From contig JAUWAR010000070.1 of assembly GCA_030601965.1 (NCBI GenBank), positions 1 to 6,788 on the forward strand: DNA of 6,788 bases, read 5' to 3'. Of the stretch, positions 5,423-6,788 are shown piece by piece. The first letter of the stretch is position 1. The number at the start of each line of letters is the position of its first letter. The translations under genes and the position numbers were made by a program. This DNA comes from a bacterium (GTDB lineage: Bacteria > Hydrothermota > UBA3073 > JACQXS01 > JAUWAR01). The notes beneath the pieces are model-generated. The model was given only the letters and a program-made list of their open reading frames with translations. It was not told the DNA's origin and ran no database searches.

Positions 5423-6469
5423 ATGAATAGAATTGGTTCTATAAGAAGAAAGATGCGAAAGGTTGATGGATTATTTATAACTAATCCCTATAATGTCCGA
5501 TACCTCTCTCTATTTAGAGAGGGGGCAACTCTCCTTATTACCCATAAGAAGGTCTTTTTCTTGACTTCTTTTTTATATAAAGAGGAGGCTGAAAAAGAAA
5601 TAAAAGAAGCGGAAATAATCATAACTAAAAAAGATATATTTGAAACTCTGGCAAAAATAACAAAGGATATAAAAAGACTTGGTTTTGAGCCAACGATTAA
5701 ATATTTCTCATACGAAAGAATGAAAAAGGTTCTCAAGGACAAAGAACTTATTCCTTGTAAGGAATTTGTAGAAAAATTAAGGATAACCAAAGATGAAAAT
5801 GAGATAAAAGACATAAAAACTGCGGCTAATATTGCAGACAAATCCTTTAATGAGATTAAAAAATATATAAGACAAGGGTTAAAAGAGAAAGAGATTCAGG
5901 CAGAACTTGACTATATTCTTGGGAAAAATGGCAGTGAGAAAGCACCTTTTCCTGCTATTATAGCATCAGGTCCCAATTCATCTCTACCTCATGCAAAACC
6001 TGGAGAAAGAAGACTTAGAGATGGTGATTTACTTATTCTTGATTTTGGTGCAGTATATAATGGTTACTGTTCAGATATGACAAGAACACTATTTATTGGA
6101 AAACCCAAACAAAAGGCAAGGGAGATTTATAAGATAGTGATAGAGGCACAAAAAAAGGCGATAGATAGTGTAAAACCAGGAATGAAGACAAAGGACATAG
6201 ATAAAATAGCAAGGGATATAATAAAAGATAAAGGTTACGGTAAATATTTTGGGCATTCATTAGGGCATGGGGTTGGGTTAGAGGTTCACGAAGCGCCAGG
6301 AGTAACAGCCAAGATGGAGAAAACTATCAAACCAGGTATGGTCTTCACCATTGAACCAGGCATCTATATTCCTGATTTTGGCGGAGTAAGAATTGAGGAT
6401 ATGGTGGTAGTAAGGGAAGATGGGTGTGAGGTGATTACAAGAAGCGAGAAGTTGAAAGTATGCCCGTGA
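5423..6469 (+). CDS. M24B metallopeptidase, Xaa-Pro aminopeptidase/dipeptidase
   Basis: This enzyme removes an N-terminal residue preceding proline, or splits Xaa-Pro dipeptides, in the cytoplasm using two divalent metal ions. The N-terminal creatinase-like domain spans about 1-120 (GLFITNPYNVRYLSLF at 16-31). The catalytic pita-bread domain spans about 125-348. All five metal ligands are present: D207 and D218 (LDFGAVYNGYCSDMTRT), H282 in the M24B signature HSLGHGVGLEVHE, E311 (TIEPGIYIP) and E325 (GVRIEDM). The likely catalytic histidines are H190 (PHAKPGERRL) and H289. The length of 348 residues is normal for the PepP/PepQ-like enzymes of about 350-360 residues found in many bacteria, often beside efp; efp is not seen here. 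Substrate preference cannot be told from sequence. It starts 47 bases after amrS and may have its own promoter. No signal peptide is present. Confidence 0.93.
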   Translation: MNRIGSIRRKMRKVDGLFITNPYNVRYLSLFREGATLLITHKKVFFLTSFLYKEEAEKEIKEAEIIITKKDIFETLAKITKDIKRLGFEPTIKYFSYERMKKVLKDKELIPCKEFVEKLRITKDENEIKDIKTAANIADKSFNEIKKYIRQGLKEKEIQAELDYILGKNGSEKAPFPAIIASGPNSSLPHAKPGERRLRDGDLLILDFGAVYNGYCSDMTRTLFIGKPKQKAREIYKIVIEAQKKAIDSVKPGMKTKDIDKIARDIIKDKGYGKYFGHSLGHGVGLEVHEAPGVTAKMEKTIKPGMVFTIEPGIYIPDFGGVRIEDMVVVREDGCEVITRSEKLKVCP

Positions 6470-6534
6470 TATTCAAATTTAAAGATGGTGAAGGATAATA
6501 AGATGTTTTTATAACTTTAAAACCTGTAACAACT

Positions 6535-6544
6535 AAAAAGGAGG
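6535..6544 (+). promoter_or_regulatory. Strong Shine-Dalgarno site before a small repeat-encoded frame
   Basis: AAAAAGGAGG at 6535-6544 is the best ribosome binding site in the window. It is followed by ATGGTG: the ATG at 6546 is only one base away, while the in-frame GTG at 6549 is four bases away. Its presence argues that translation was or is initiated here. Confidence 0.55.
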
Positions 6545-6548
6545 AATG

Positions 6549-6665
6549 GTGAACAAAACGCAAAGCGCAAAACGCAAAACGCAAATTTTAGTTTTTAGTT
6601 TTTTCTTCTCACTTCTCACTTCTCACTTCTCACTTCTTACTTCTTACTTCTCCTCACCTCCCTAA
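6549..6665 (+). CDS. Small signal-peptide-like frame, or the broken 5' end of a secreted-protein gene
   Basis: From GTG 6549 (or ATG 6546 in the same frame) a 38-39 residue peptide is encoded and ends at TAA 6663-6665. It has a basic start (VNKTQSAKRKTQ), then a hydrophobic stretch ILVFSFFFSLL, then a serine- and threonine-rich segment ending SSPP: the layout of a Sec signal peptide. Almost all of it is encoded by a 7-base repeat array. Downstream DNA is open in two frames to the window edge, including the frame with codons at 6665, 6668 and so on. This could be the start of an exported-protein gene knocked out of frame, a phase-variable gene, or chance. I recognise no mature domain. It is too short and repetitive to be sure it is a gene. 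Confidence 0.35.
   Translation: MNKTQSAKRKTQILVFSFFFSLLTSHFSLLTSYFSSPP
6557..6661 (+). repeat. Continuous heptamer-register array, 15 units
   Basis: A 7-base register holds for 105 bases: AACGCAA (6557), AGCGCAA, AACGCAA, AACGCAA, then ATTTTAG (6585), TTTTTAG, TTTTTTC, then TTCTCAC four times exactly (6606-6633), TTCTTAC twice (6634-6647), TTCTCCT and CACCTCC. Unit sequence changes in blocks while the period does not. Exact copies make slippage plausible; a change of one unit shifts any reading frame through it. Confidence 0.8.
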
Positions 6666-6788
6666 TCTACCATTCTCTCCTCTTGCCGAGCAGACTTTAT
6701 CTATCCAATATATCCACTGCAACAGTCAATCAAAATCCAGCTCTACCAGCCTCCTTTAACGAGCCACGAGTCACAAGCCACGAGCGAC
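6662..6788. other. Unassigned end region with a partial heptamer array
   Basis: The last 127 bases are less AT-rich than the genes before and contain no recognisable domain, RNA or terminator. The final 28 bases are four 7-base units, GAGCCAC (6761), GAGTCAC (6768), AAGCCAC (6775) and GAGCGAC (6782), cut by the window edge. Two + strand frames are open from about 6665 to the end, so this may be the start of a coding region whose remainder is outside the window. Confidence 0.6.

Noticed and set aside
5503..5522. Small hairpin CCTCTCT with AGAGAGG near the start of the aminopeptidase gene
   Set aside because: A single 7-base stem within codons of a conserved N-terminal domain; chance is sufficient, and there is no sign of a regulatory partner.

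Overview
The window is AT-rich bacterial DNA with six genes, all on the + strand, and a 319-base tail after the last gene. The gene set is dnaG (5' end cut off), rpoD, a stand-alone thiD2, thiE, an AmrS-type radical SAM gene and an M24B aminopeptidase gene. dnaG followed by rpoD is the core of the classic macromolecular synthesis operon. The organism is probably an uncultured candidate-phylum bacterium. The grounds are divergent housekeeping proteins, ThiD2 in the thiamine pathway, weak or absent Shine-Dalgarno sites before most genes, and an unusual density of small repeats. I cannot place the phylum from sequence alone.

Layout: 1-1495 primase; 1496-1565 short gap holding an inverted octamer array and a strong ribosome binding site; 1566-3101 primary sigma factor; 3085-3522 ThiD2, overlapping rpoD by 17 bases from a TTG start; 3523-3590 a second inverted octamer array; 3591-4244 ThiE; 4245-4388 two inverted REP-like hairpins inside mirror-image heptamer arms; 4389-5375 AmrS; 5423-6469 aminopeptidase, probably from its own promoter and nearly leaderless; 6470-6788 a strong ribosome binding site, a small signal-peptide-like frame written in 7-base repeats, and another heptamer array running off the end.

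The genes cover replication priming, transcription initiation, thiamine phosphate synthesis (ThiD2 phosphorylates HMP-P to HMP-PP; ThiE joins it to the thiazole phosphate), a radical SAM enzyme of unsettled function, and peptide turnover. ThiD2 and ThiE are often one fused protein; here an octamer array sits exactly at the junction.

The most notable content is the repeat layer. First, one hairpin design (GTAGGA head, 6-base arm, TCT or TTCT loop, 6-base arm) occurs three times in tandem inside the dnaG reading frame and twice as an inverted pair between thiE and amrS, with different but still pairing stems. This resembles the REP elements mobilised by RAYT transposases. Second, at least six separate arrays keep a 7- or 8-base period with differing unit sequences. 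Several sit at gene ends and supply stop codons, C-terminal tails, sequence abutting starts, or a signal-peptide-like N-terminus. These arrays, and their association with the hairpins, are the best candidate here for something poorly described.
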